Source: Paragordius varius
Taxonomy: Eukaryota; Nematomorpha
Reading direction: 5' to 3'
NCBI GenBank assembly: GCA_964247055.1
Contig: OZ176056.1
Span: 4,340,001-4,404,000 of the forward strand
DNA length: 64,000 nucleotides
Shown: in pieces, positions 32,656-45,240 of the stretch
How the letters are laid out: every line of letters starts with the position of its first letter
How positions within the stretch are numbered: position 1 is the first letter of the stretch
The notes under the pieces: generated by a model
Seen by the model: the letters and a program-made list of their open reading frames with translations, nothing else
Told to the model about the DNA's origin: nothing
Databases searched by the model: none
Program-made: the position numbers and the translations under genes

Positions 32656-35600
32656 TTATAATTTGGGTATTCGCCTTAATTCATGTGTAAGCCAAATAGC
32701 AATGCTAAGAACAGTTAAAGAACCGGCTTGATGACATGAAGCCAGGAAAGTCGGAACATATAATAATAGCGTTGATATTCCCAAAGTTACCTAAATTAGA
32801 TAATTTATATATATTTGGCAATTTGAGAGTAATATGATAAATTTTTGGTTCACAAGAAAGGCTTAAAATATTGTTAAAATCATAAAACTATATAAAAAAA
32901 TTACTTTATAAATAAGTTTTAAATGCAGTATCAATATAATATATCAAAAAAAGCGTTTGATCAGTATATTGCAATAAACTTAGGAAAAAAAATTTCACTA
33001 TGCATCACATAAACATTTAGAATTGTCTTAAAACAAAGTTGAAGAGGGGTATAGTTTGACATTTTGTTCGGTATTTATCTGTAATTGTCTGAGGACGAAT
33101 AATGAATCGAATACGCTTTTAGCCGCCTAAAAGGCAAATTTCATTTGAATTGAGATATGCTGAGCGATACGATTTTTTAGCATGTTTCAATTTCAACCCA
33201 GGCTCAAGAAGTTTAAGGGCCTGTATAAGGAGAAGTTTAGAATCCTCTATTTTTAAAGCTAGGATAAAACTTTTTTCCCAGTCTGTGGGTAATTTCATTA
33301 CAACTATTATTTTGTTAGATAAATTTGTTAAATGCATGTATATATTGGCTATCAATTTTATGCAAAACTATTTCACTTGATTTCATGTCTTAGGCAATTT
33401 CGATTTGTATTGTAAATCTTAATACGCCACAACAAGGATCTCTGTCAGAAATCATGATGGGGTGTTAAAGGGTTATTTATATTTTGTTCCATATATTTTT
33501 GCCATATTTGTAAATTATTATTATTAGCTTTTATACATTTAAACGTTGGTATATCGTTTTATTATTGTAATGTTTCATATGTTTGAAAATTTATAATTTT
33601 GGATTAACTTTTCCAATTTATCAACAATATTTAGCCTTACCATTCATTAATTTATTTATTTCCTGTTGTACCTTTTTCGTTAGTCGCACAGTCAGTTTTG
33701 GCCATATTGAAACATATTTAAAGTCCTGATCCCAAATATCCAGCTTTCATTTATCAGACAAGCTTTTTTGGGGTGCATATACGGAAATTATATTGGTGAG
33801 GATCGATATGTTATAATATATCATTCAAACTTGAAACATCCTATCGCTGAATAGTGTCACGCTGATTAGTATCGTTGGATTTCTTTCATCGTTATAGCGA
33901 CAATCCTATGTAGATTTCCGCGTGGTGATGTGAAACTTACAAACTGTATAAAGCTGACGGAAAAGGTTGTTTTGAGAAGATCGTCGTATTTTTAGACATT
34001 TTCTAGCCTGGTAGAGCGAATAAGGTACTCTGACTCTGAATTAAAAGGGTTGGTTTATAAGGGCATATAACCCGTAAAACCTTACCCAATTGCAAAACTT
34101 TGAATAAACGACTTATAAAAATGATTGATGCTAACTAACCTTTATTTCAAATCGATATAAATGATAATATATTAAATAATGCTAATACACTTATAAAAAC
34201 AAAATATGTAATCATACAAATAATAATTCAAAAACAATAAATTGATAAACCAAGTACAAATGAACAACCAAAATAAAAATAAGATACATGAATCCGAATA
34301 AAAACTTCAAATCTATAACGGAATAGTTCTAAACTGGTTCTTGGAATGTTGGATCAATTGTAAATAAGCAATGGATGGTTATAGATACGGTGCGAAACTT
34401 AGTCCTAAACATATAGGCTGTCTACAAGAAGCTCCATATAAAAAATGCAGGTGTGAAAAACTCTAATGAATATTTATTATTGGAATCTGGCGTCGCCATA
34501 ATGTTTAAAGAAACCCATCGACAGAATTTAATCAGCGATAGGTAAATTCAAGCTCGAATGATATAATAACAAGTCAATCCTCAATATAATTATTTTGTCT
34601 ATATAATTTGAAATTTTTACTGTAAAGCATTTTTTTAGATTATAAAAAATACTTGAGTGATCCCAGCTATGGCTAATGCATTACTGGCTAATTTTAAACG
34701 CCGTATTGATTGATTTGTAGCCAATTTTGCATTGCCAAGTATAGCTGTGTTAATGGCCTTTCGTGTAACAAACCAGGTTGAAACAATCGCACCAAATGTT
34801 ATGTAACCCTAAATTGTAAAGGAAATATATATTTTTAAACATTAGCAATACTATGCGTATATTAATGTAAAATGAATAAAAACAAAAAGAGATATGATAT
34901 ATACCATTTAAAATTCAAATTACCCTTGAACAATATAAATTCACCCTTGAACAATTCAAATTCACCCTCAAATAAAATATATGTATTTTAAGATTAAAAA
35001 TAACCTATATTTTTATATATTTTTGAAAAATAAAATTTTTTAAATTAAAATAATACTGAAAAAAATAAATGCCATAAAGATATATTTTATATTTATAATG
35101 AGTTATATTAGTTCGAAAACACATAATGGACGGATCAAAAATTTGTATGTATATTTTAATGAAAAATTACAATTAAAAAAGACAACTGTAAAAAAAATTA
35201 TTTCAAACTTATTATTAACTAATAAGTAATTAATAATCATAATGATTTTTTTCTAGTAATTATCTTTATGTAAAGCTCTAGCAAATTATATACTTTATTT
35301 TGGGTAAAATTATACCAATAATCGATGATCAAATTGAACAGTGGACGGATTTTCAAACAAATTTCGCCAAAAAGGTCGAAAATACGTTAATTCAGGAGTT
35401 GGTGGTTTCCAACTTTCACCCATAAGTGGGAAAGAATTATATATGAGACCTGCGTCTAATCCGGCCACGAATGCTCCTTAAAAAGATTGTTGTAAAGATT
35501 GGAAATTTACGAAAATTGATAAAAAGTTATAGATTGTCATATTTTTTAATGTAGACCACCATATTTTTATTTTATTTCTTTTCTTGATTACCTACATAAT

Positions 35601-38308
35601 AAAGGAGTCGAAATACGAAATGGAGATTAAGTGACATGAACAATATTTTATATTTGACAAGATAAATAAGTTGGTATAAGCAATATAATTAAAAAATGTC
35701 TTTTGAAAAAATCATAGTTTACTTTTATGTTTCCTGTATTTATATAATATTTTTTTATGCGAAACTAAATTAATAATTTACCCGACAAAGCTGTAAGAAA
35801 TATTAAGGATTTCGTTCCATGGGCAAAACGTCTAACAATTTGAAAGGGTGGTTTTTTAACATCAATCTAAATGTAAAATAAAAAATTTTTATTTAAAAAA
35901 ATTTATTTTATCAAAAATATTTTTGCTCTGAACCTTATATGAGAGTAAAAGTTGGCTTTTGATAAATAATTTTATTATTATAAATAAATAATTTAAATCT
36001 AACAAAAAGTTATAATTGTTAAATAAAATATTTTAATAAAATTATAGTTATTTTAGAATAATATAATGCAAACATCTAGAACGATCCAATCAGTATTAGA
36101 GAATGTCAAATTTTTGATAAACATATTTTGAATATTATATACAATAGTGCCCCTTATAAGGACACACACTGCTGAAATATTTTAAAAGGCTCTGCAACTA
36201 AACTCATGTTGATCATCATAGACTTTTCCGTGTCACCGTTTATGTTTCATGCCAAATTAAAACTTTTACAAATGACGCTTAAACAAATTTTACTTATAAT
36301 ATTATTTCCAAAATTTTAAAACATCAAACTTTTAAAAAGTTTTAAAACATCTATATGAAACGTATATAAAATGAAAATATAAAACACTTCAAGTTTAGTG
36401 GGTAGGGTATAATTGAATGTTCCCCACAGTAACAGGGAATACAAGATAAAAGCTGTTCCAAGATGTGCAGCCAATCTATAAGGACTAACTCTAACAGGCT
36501 GTTGTTGTTCTTCTTGTCCTGAGGAATGATAAGACGTGCCGAAATTAATCGGTAAATATTTTAAAATATTATCGCTTTCAAGGTTTTCATTTTCATTATT
36601 TCTATTTTTATTGTGGTCCTTTATTTTTGGATCTATATTGAATGTGGGTATGTTTGGCAATGTAAGTCCAGATTTAACCATATACCAACCTAGTAGACCC
36701 TATATGGAGGACAAAACAATTAGATGTTTGGATTCAATAAAATTCAAGTGCTTAAAGCATAATATAATGGTTTAATGGCAGTGTCATTTATAAGTAATTA
36801 ATTTAAGGGAGTTACATAAAATTATCTGAACAAAAGAAGTAAGCAAACCGAAAAAATGGATTTTTTGCAAAACAAAATGTTTTTGACAAATAGAATTAAT
36901 TCTAAATTTTTTATATAAGCGTTATATAAAAATAAACTTATTTTGCAAGATTCCTAATTTCCTCAGCAAAACAATGGTAAATTCATGTATACCCAATTAA
37001 ACTATACTTGAATAAGAAAAAGTCCTGAGATTGCGTACATTCGTTTAACAAATACGATTGGCATAGCATGTTTCAGCATAAAACCAATAGCGGGAACCAA
37101 AAAAATAAAACCACTTAGCCTCCCGGCTTGTCTATGAGCATATTCCATCCACCAAATTCGTTTGAAATCTCTCAGAGTTATATCAGAGTTTTTTCTATAA
37201 AACGAATACAGGTAAAGGAGGTTTTTATATAGTGCTCATAATATATATTTATTAGTAATTTTTGACGATTTCCAAAAAGGAATGTTTTTGGCATAATATA
37301 AAAGATATAAGCCTTTATACGTATAGAGAATTCAAATCAAAATATTGGGTAAAATTGCAATCCAAAAACTCTTAAAAATGTTAATAAATAATTTTAGAAT
37401 TTGTACCATTTGCAATACCGTTTACCAAAAAATCATTAAATTTATAAAAACGGGTAAATTATTTAAATAAAAATATTTTTTTTCACTTTTAAAAGATTTT
37501 ATGGAATAATTATTAGTAAATAGCAAATAATTTCCATAATTAATGCAAAATCTGTAAGAGATATATATAGTATATAATATCTACTTTTATCATTTTATTG
37601 TTTTGATTATTATTATTGACCGTATTGTATTGCATAGATTTGAGTTATTTAAATATAGACGTTTTGTTTAAAAAATGTATGCAAACCAAAGTATTTCGTA
37701 AACCAAACTTTAATTGCAACAAGTGTCAAGTTTTTCTAAAAAATACGTAAAAACTGACCCTAATTTTTAACATGGTTTTAAAAGGATCGGTAACATAAAA
37801 ATATTTTCGTTTCCAAAAAGTCAAAAACTAAAGCCCATTAAATAACCCGTTATAAACCCGTATTATTGCGTTTTTTGTGGAAATGGTACATAATTTTCTA
37901 GAAAAAAAAGTTGATTCGCAAAAAATATTACATTTTAAATTCAGGATATTGCTTATATTTTTCAAATTCTATCTCCCATTGTGCATGTGACTTGGGTGGA
38001 GATTCCTTAAAAAGACTCCATGTAACCATAGACAAACCAGATTCTGTAAGCCGGGTAATTCCACCAAGAATTATCGTGCAAAATACGGCACCAGTTGAAG
38101 TGGCCAACCAAATTCCCATATATTTTCTAATTTTCACATCTCTTGCTGTCATATTTTCCATAAAAACAATATTAGGCGCAGCATTGTGCGTGTTTTTAGC
38201 AAATTGGGTATTTAATCGCAGACAATGATTCTACAACATGTAAAAGTAAAAATATACCCTAACAATGGACTTATGTATAGCTTTAAAAATTTGGTTTGAA
38301 AACCACAT
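32656..38308 (-). CDS. COX15: COX15, mitochondrial heme A synthase
   Basis: Eight exons on the minus strand: 38308-38258, 38230-37932, 37194-37008, 36699-36388, 35866-35782, 35476-35316, 34808-34653, 32790-32656; 461 residues against about 410 in human. The start [17 protein letters not shown] is rich in basic and free of acidic residues, as expected of a mitochondrial presequence. Conserved blocks in order: [93 protein letters not shown] and CHQAGSL. The heme-ligand histidines are kept. The enzyme oxidises the heme O methyl group to make heme A for cytochrome c oxidase in the inner membrane. An Asn/Gln-rich insertion of about 55 residues lies between GWYMVKSGL and YRLAAHLG. The first intron is 27 nt; the last, about 1.86 kb, holds LINE debris. 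Confidence 0.95.
33119..33355 (-). mobile_element. LINE reverse-transcriptase fragment (tentative)
   Basis: Within the last COX15 intron, the minus strand reads [18 protein letters not shown], which resembles the W-K/E-S-x-I-I-P-I-F-K-K-G-D block at the start of the LINE (RTE/CR1-type) reverse-transcriptase domain. The rest of the frame shows no clear match. Badly decayed; family uncertain. Confidence 0.35.
34335..34515 (+). mobile_element. LINE endonuclease fragment (tentative)
   Basis: In the same COX15 intron the plus strand reads [20 protein letters not shown], then segments in other frames ([26 protein letters not shown]). This matches the order T-W-N-V-R-S ... L-Q-E-x-x-W/Y-K ... G-V-A-I of the APE-type endonuclease of LINEs. 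Orientation is opposite to the fragment at 33119-33355, so they are separate pieces or a rearranged copy. Between 33360 and 34330 I see no other recognisable feature. Confidence 0.5.
34903..35128. repeat. MITE family A, copy 5, in COX15 intron
   Basis: Begins ATACCATTTAAAATTCAAAT then CACCCTTGAACAATTCAAAT twice; core TGCCATAAAGATATATTTTA; ends GTTCGAAAACACATAATGG without the right inverted repeat. Right-truncated copy between exons 34653-34808 and 35316-35476. Confidence 0.85.
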
Positions 38309-38862
38309 GGATTTATAGTTCAAGCATAAATACAAATGATGTCTTAAATTTGGTATATTGTTAAAATTACATATTTAACAACACATTAAACCTTGGTTTC
38401 GCTTTAAAATTTATAGTAGTTATATTATAAAAATATTTATAATAAAATCCTAATGTAATATCTTGATACTATTTGCATGTAAGCCATCAAAAATATCCTG
38501 ATATATATTTTCTGATAAAAAAGAATTTTTATCTTTTGGTAATCACGAATGATATAAAATGTTATCTGCACTTTAGTAACTTAATAAAAAATAATTCCAA
38601 AATACCTACATTTTAAAAATAATTAATGGTAATAAATGCTTCATTTCAAAAAAATATATCAACAATTTATTCAAATCTGTAACTAGTGACGCCCAGACAA
38701 ATAAATGATATTATTTAAAAGCTACTGTAAGGGACGGTTTCATAAAATTATTCTTTATCCTAAAAAAATTGGATAATATAGCCTTAATATCTATATAAAA
38801 ACAACGCATTTTTACATTTTTGCATTATATCATGTTTTTTATTCGTCCAAACATCTAGCATT
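38309..38862. other. AT-rich spacer upstream of COX15
   Basis: Contains the COX15 5' flank. No gene, repeat or structured motif was recognised in this 550-bp stretch. Confidence 0.5.
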
Positions 38863-39405
38863 CAACACTCCGATTTAAATTGAGGTATATAAATACCCCC
38901 GACCATATTAAAGTTGATATTTTAAAAAAAATTGAAAGAAACGGTCCCAATTTAAATTTATGTTTCGATCTTAATTAAATTATATAAATAGGCCGAAATA
39001 TCTAAATAAAATTTTGTTTTTATAAAAAATTTCCATGTCAAACTACTTCGAAGCCATTTTTGTTTTGCAACATTTTTGCACAGTATCGTGATTTTTAAAG
39101 CTAAAATGAAAGTTAATTTTTCATTTAAATCACATCTAACATTGATAGAAACAGAAAATGTGGTTTATTTTTTATAATTTTTAAATTTAGATAACGCACA
39201 CATGTCATGTTTACTATATTTTTACCTTTAGGTTGTACCTAAAAATAAGTAATTATCAAGTATTTTTGGATGAAATTTTTTATATATTTCGGTTTATTAG
39301 TGTTATATAATTGACTTCAAGCATTTAATTTTAAACAGGCCTGCGGTGAACTACCTTAATTTGAATCAAAGGACTGAATTGAATGTGTTGTATCCAAGAG
39401 TTAAA
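38863..39405 (-). repeat. MITE family B, copy 2 (reverse orientation)
   Basis: Reverse-complement copy of the 5635-6217 element: begins AACACTCCGATTTAAATTGAG, passes ATTGAAAGAAACGGTCCCAA, AACATTGATAGAAACAGAAA and TTTCGGTTTATTAGTG, ends AATGTGTTGTATCCAAGAG. Together with the forward copy at 39717-40304 it forms a large inverted pair about 310 bp apart. Confidence 0.85.
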
Positions 39406-39716
39406 CAAAATAGTGTTTTATTTTACAATTTTATATATCTAGCTAAACATGTCACATTGTCTGAATATTTAGCTTCAGTTTTATTCATAAAGAAAATTAT
39501 ATCATTTTTTAAATACTTATTGTATTTAGGTCGTGCAATGGTTTCAATTTTTTCCATATTTTTAGAAATATATTATTTAAACAGGCTTGGACAAGGCCCC
39601 AATTTAAATTAGAGGAGTAAGAATATGTGCCAATCAAATTATTATTTTATTCCAATTTTAAATCCGTAAAATAATGGTAAAAAATTAAATAGAAAATTAA
39701 TTGAAAGTTATATTTA

Positions 39717-40304
39717 TTAACACTTGGATACAACAGATTCATTTTAGTCCTTCGATTCAAATTGGGGTAGTTGGATACCCCAGGCCTGTTTAAAAACACA
39801 TACTTTAAAAAGTATGGAAGCAATCGAAACCATGGCATAATTTTGGACTTTTATAACATTAATAAACCGAAATATATAAAAATTTTATTCAAAAATACTT
39901 GATATTACTTATTTTAAGCTAAAACTGAAAGGTAAAAATTTAGTCAACATGGCATGTGTCAAATTGTAAAATTAAAAAATAATACAAAATAAACCGCTTT
40001 TTCTATTTCTATCAATGTTAGATGTAATTTATATAAAAATTAAGCTTTAGTTTTACCCTTAAAATTAAAAGAAGACGATATTTTGCAAAATTTTTGTAAA
40101 ATAAAAATGGCGTCGAAGAAGTTTGAGATGGAACTTTTTTTCAAAACAAAATTTTATCAAGATATTTTGGCATATTTATATAATATTTATCAGGATAGAA
40201 GCATAAATTTAAATTGGGACCGTTTCCTTCAGTAGTTTTTTAAAAATTTTAATTTAAATTTAGTCTGGGGTATTTAGATACCCCAATTTGAATCGAAGTG
40301 TTAA
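39717..40304 (+). repeat. MITE family B, copy 3
   Basis: Well-preserved forward copy: AACACTTGGATACAACAGAT to TACCCCAATTTGAATCGAAG then TGTT. All interior landmarks of the family are present (CTATCAATGTTAGATGTAA, ATGGCGTCGAAGAAG, TAAATTGGGACCGTTTC). Confidence 0.88.
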
Positions 40305-40470
40305 CAGAAATTATAAACAATATGTAAAACCTTTTCGTCAATAGTAATCGTTGACTAGTTTCGTGCTTCTTAGCACTCATCAGTACGACACAACTTATCA
40401 TTATCATATGAATTCGACAACTGTCATTACAAAACATAATCAATTCGTCATTTACCATTACAAAAAATAT
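40304..40470 (-). mobile_element. Fragment related to the ribozyme-bearing element
   Basis: Follows directly after the MITE B copy. It contains the hammerhead on the minus strand and an arm (ACAACTGTCATTACAAAACA then TAATCAATTCGTCATTTACC) closely related to the inner arm at about 30560-30630. The outer ACAGTAGCGTATG ends are missing, so only about half of the unit is here. Confidence 0.7.
40347..40389 (-). ncRNA. Hammerhead ribozyme (type I), copy 2
   Basis: On the minus strand: GTCGTA, CTGATGA, GTGC, loop TAAGAA, GCAC, GAA, ACTAGTC, then AACGAT. The catalytic core and stem II are identical to copy 1; the stem II loop differs by one base and stem I starts with an A-A mismatch but keeps five pairs. 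Predicted cleavage is after the C complementary to base 40353. Conservation of every core base in two diverged copies supports function in the recent past. Confidence 0.82.
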
Positions 40471-40734
40471 TTATATTGAATTAGATAGACAGGCTCGAAA
40501 GTCGTAAATTTTAAAACTGCTCTAATTACTCATTTTCTTAAATAAACGGGAAAATTCGGAACTGAGTAATAAAAAAATTAAGAATGCATATTTTTCCTAA
40601 TTATTTGGCAAAATTTATTTAAAGGCATGGTGGAAACGGGATAAAAATGTTTTAAATAATATAAAAACTGTTTAATATTTAATGTGCTGACCATTTTTAT
40701 CATCTCAGAATTTTATTTAAAAAATTAATTTGTA

Positions 40735-43700
40735 TTAAAATTTGGGTAAATTTTGTGAAAACACATTTATTCGACGCCGGTGATCGAAATTTTCTGTATC
40801 ATCGAATTATATAGAAATTATATTTGTTAACTTACAGTATATCGTAATTAACATCAATTAATTTGAAATATATATCCAGATGACATTTTTGATTTATATT
40901 TGCTATTATGATATCATGTTATCAGGACTTATTTTAAATTATTTTATATTAATTTTCATTATTTACTAAAACATTTTTATAACGGTTTGACCATTTATAT
41001 CACTAATTAGCTTCAGCAACACTTAGCCAAAATATAAATTTTTAACAAAAATAGGCTATTTTAACATTTATATATATCATTATAAGTTTAATAATTTAAG
41101 TATCTTGTTTCATTAATCATATTAAAAATAAAAGGATTTTTATTTAAATTTTTTTGATCGACTGGAAAATGGTTGTAGTCGAGTCGATTTTTACAGGTGC
41201 CATATATAAAACCTATCCATAATTTGAATATTTTTTTGAAATAAAAAAATTGTTTTATTATCAGTGCTGTTTTTACCATACGTACTAATGTAATTGATCT
41301 ATATGTTTATAAAGATGTAGAATGTCGGGCTTTAGACAATTATGGGAAAAACTTATATAACCATGCTTTCAAAGAGGGTGTTGTAATTCAAATGTACCTC
41401 GTGTGAAAGAGGAATTTAAATTAGTACCTTAATTCGACCCCGCGTGCGTGCTAATGGAAACGTTTTAATTAGAATCCAAAGAAATATTTTTCCATTCAAT
41501 TTTCATAAGTAGTCATTATATTTGCTCGTTTAGGTGCGTCCCGTTTTAAAATCCGAATTAGAAAAAAACATTGGTTTAGTTTTAATTATCCAGAAATTCT
41601 GTAGCTTATTCATTTTCAAAACCGTTATATTTATTTATAAATGTGTCGACGGCGGCATTGTCATTTTACTTCCCTCCTTAGTTCATCCCCATCCCCTAGC
41701 TGGAGTTCTTAAACAAATATAGGAAGATTAATTTTATAGTTTGCAACTCTTATCTCCACCCAGGCTTTTGAAAGAATACATATTGGCTTTGAAACGATTT
41801 TCTCAAAAACGTATAAAAAATAGTTTTAAGTTTCTATATTGTCTCCAAGGTGAAGAGCCAATCTTTTAGCCGTTCTAATCACGTTGTTCGAAAAAATAAA
41901 TAAATCTTGATTTCATCTATATTTTATTAAACGTATAAGGGCGTAGATATTATTATTAAACCTATTAATTTCTATTTTAAGGGTAAAGTGTCAAGCACTT
42001 TTTAGTGCGAAGGCCATGGCTCCACCTTTGAATACGCGAGATTATGTAAATTAAAAAAACTTTGTTATTACTACAGCATTATTTTCATACGATCCCTTTC
42101 TGGGCTGAAATCAAGGGGGAGTCATTTTTTAAACTCTGGGATTTGTTGCTAACCTGTGTAAATATATCCTAGATTGAACTTTTTGATCATTTTTTAGATT
42201 AAAATCTTGTATTGTAATATAATTATTATTTGAATATGAGCAATTTGAAAAGGCACATTTTTAATAGACAATAATAAAGGGATAGTTAGGATTCATTTTT
42301 AGTTGGCATTTAAGGCACTGAGGTATGACCCCTCGTGAGGCCAAACAGTTATTTATAAAATATCATTTTTTTATTGTAAAATTCTTTTTTGTTAAACTTA
42401 TGTTCTTCACCTTTTGCCCAGCGTTGCAAATAAATAAAATTGAATATTTTGAGTAAGATAAACTTTAATTTAAAATTATATTTGATTGGATTTGATAAAA
42501 ATGAAAATATTTCTTTCAATATTCATTGTATATGGTAATTTTTTGGACAAATTAACAATGTCAATAAATATTAATGTTAACCCATGTCAAATTTAAACTT
42601 TTGGTTTCTTAACAATTTATAAAATTTATTAAGTTTTAATTATTAAAAAGATAAATAATATAATATCAACTATCGGTCCGAAAAAACTAATTAATATCTA
42701 TCAGATTGGAATTAATATCTGTGTCTTAAATTTATTTATGCCAATTTTTAAATTTTTTATGTAAAATATAGGGATAGTTTTACACTTTAAAGCAAAAATC
42801 TATTTTTACAATATATATTGACTGCATTATTCAAAAAATTTAAAATCGCATTTATTAGATTTTATGCTAAACATTTGAAACATAGTTTATGACTAAAAAA
42901 TTGATATGCTTTTTGCCTACCATTTTTACACATTTTTTTTATTCATGGTTTATAATTAGCTTTGTAATTTAAATTTAAATTTAAATGCAATCGGAATTTC
43001 TGACCTTAAAACTTACCTCTAAATAATAAATGATTAATTATCTATCATAAATGTCGAAAACAGGCCCAATATCACATATAAAGGTAATGAAGCTTTATAT
43101 ATAAAATATAATTATATCAAAGGATTTGTATTAACTTTTGAATAAAAGGAATACAATTTAAAAATGATTTCTAATTTTTTTCATTTTAAATTGAAATAAA
43201 ATCCGAGGTTATCCCATTTTAATCTCATTATGCGGACAAATAAATTTTTTAAATGTTAAATTAATAATATATATTTTAAGGACATTCCATAGCTAATGGC
43301 TATTTTAACGACACAAATACGAATCCCAATCATATTCCAATTTGGCCAACTTTGAACCATAAAAGGCCAGGTAAGAGCATATATATATTTTTATAATTTG
43401 AATATGTATATATATGATTTCAAAGTCTAATTATATAAAATGAATTAAAAAGTATATAAAAACACTTCGTATCCAATAATTGTTAAACATCAGTCAGGGC
43501 AAGTTATCATTAAGCTTTCATAAAATTTACTACCAATGTATAGAAAGGGGTTTTATATAAAAAATGGTGACCAACATAAATGCCTTAGCGGGCCAAATTT
43601 CTAACTCGAAAGCCGCATTTCAAATATATATGAACAATCATTAATAATTGATAAATTCAAACATAAAACTGTAAAATATGTATACACAATATAACAATTT

Positions 43701-45240
43701 TTTAGACTTATTTTCATAAAATTATTTAAGAAATATCCATTTTACTAAGATTTTGTGAACATATTTTTGTTTATGAAGTTTCATACGCGGGTGGCGTGTT
43801 GGTCACCCTTAAACCTAACAAAAATAAAGCTATATTAATCAACAAAAATAGATTGGCAAAATATGGATAAAAGTATGGGTAATAGCCATGCCATTGGAAA
43901 TATTACTACGAACAGAATTGATGAAGTTTATGCAAAGCCTAAGGCATACAAATTTACCAAGAATGGTATCCCTGCTAAAATATAATTATTATTGATTCAA
44001 ATATTTTTTTAATTAAGTTTGTAATTACAATGATATTGTTGTTTTCTATAGATTTAGACTTAAAATTAAATAAATCTCGTACGGTTTTGGCAAGTAATAT
44101 TTATTTATATTATAAATTTTAACCAAATTATATCGTATAACCCTGATATAGAAGTCAAAACAAGATCAATTTCTGATTCCAACTTTGTTTTAAGGATTAA
44201 TGGTAAAACATTTTAATATGTACGTTTTTAGTGAGGGGTTAATTTTATATATATATATATATACTTTAATATGTAAGAGAAAAAATTTTTTTGTTACTCA
44301 TCCATTCAAAATTTAGATAGCTTCCAAAATTAGATTAACATTTCTAAATTTTTAAATGACGAACGCGTCTCTCAGATAGAGATAATATAGTGGAATGACA
44401 TTGGTAATTATATTCGGGTCCTACTATCCAAAAATTATGATTTAAAAAAATTTAGGTCTAAAAAAATTATTTATACCAACATTGAAACCTAGGTAAATGT
44501 ATCCTCCTATTGTTATTTTCAATAACTAAATAAATTAAACAGTCCTTAACTCGTATCTTTTAATCCTAACAACTTAATCTGCAATTTTAATATTATTTTG
44601 CCAGATCTCTACAATATAAAATAAATTCTTTGGATATGCTCAACATTAAATTATCTAATTTAAATATTAAAATTCGGTGCATATTGTTAAATATAGAAAT
44701 CTATATGAAACAATTATATAGTTATTCCAAAAATAATATATTTTTATTTGTAATTTTAGGTTAATGTCAAACATTAAGTGATATTATAATAATTTTTAAC
44801 TATATTTGCAACAATCAATTATCGTTTAAAGCATTTTTAAATTTTTGCCTCAAATGTGACATAATTAATTTAGGGGTCTAGGAAAGCTGGTTTTTTTACT
44901 TTCTTTAGACATCAAAATATTACATCAATATAAATGGTAACAAACTCAATTTCTTAAAATAGATTTTATAAAAAAATTTTAATATCATAAATGTTTATTA
45001 AGCCTTTACATTGCAATTATTTTAGACACTAAAAATATCACGGCAGAGGTTGAAAAATGGATTCAGGATAAAAATATATCGGAAAATATTCCCGGTCAGC
45101 ATTTGTAATTTTTGTGATTCATTGGCCAAATTTATATAATTTACTAAACATTTTATCTCTGAATAATTTTAGAATTTAACTATACAAAGTTATTGATCAT
45201 GGCACCCAAAGATAAAACAAAAGGTTTATAAATTTTGTAT
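40735..45240 (+). repeat. Segmental duplication, unit 1
   Basis: This 4.5-kb stretch is repeated at 59690-63860 in the same orientation. Similarity begins at TTTGGGTAAATTTTGTGAA and continues through the upstream flank, the signal-peptide exon and six further exons of the micro-exon gene. Introns show many indels while coding exons are nearly unchanged. Before 42501 the stretch contains no gene of its own apart from LINE debris near 41520-41710. Confidence 0.85.
41520..41710 (-). mobile_element. Decayed LINE-like coding fragment, copy in duplication unit 1
   Basis: Counterpart of 60475-60640. There the minus strand gives an open stretch including ELSREVNDNAAVDSFTNIYN, reminiscent of the region just before the reverse transcriptase in CR1/Jockey-type LINEs. 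Here the same stretch is more broken by stops and frameshifts. The fragment pre-dates the duplication. Confidence 0.4.

Noticed and set aside
33119-33380. Two overlapping open frames on opposite strands inside the last COX15 intron
   Set aside because: Neither is bounded by start context or splice sites; the minus frame shows only a weak LINE-like motif, so it was recorded as a possible LINE fragment rather than as a gene.
36536-36775. Plus-strand open frame
   Set aside because: It is the antisense shadow of the COX15 exon at 36388-36699.
43047-43070. Possible micro-exon after AAACAG near 43047
   Set aside because: The 20-nt length breaks the phase-1 rule and the segment is absent from the second gene copy.
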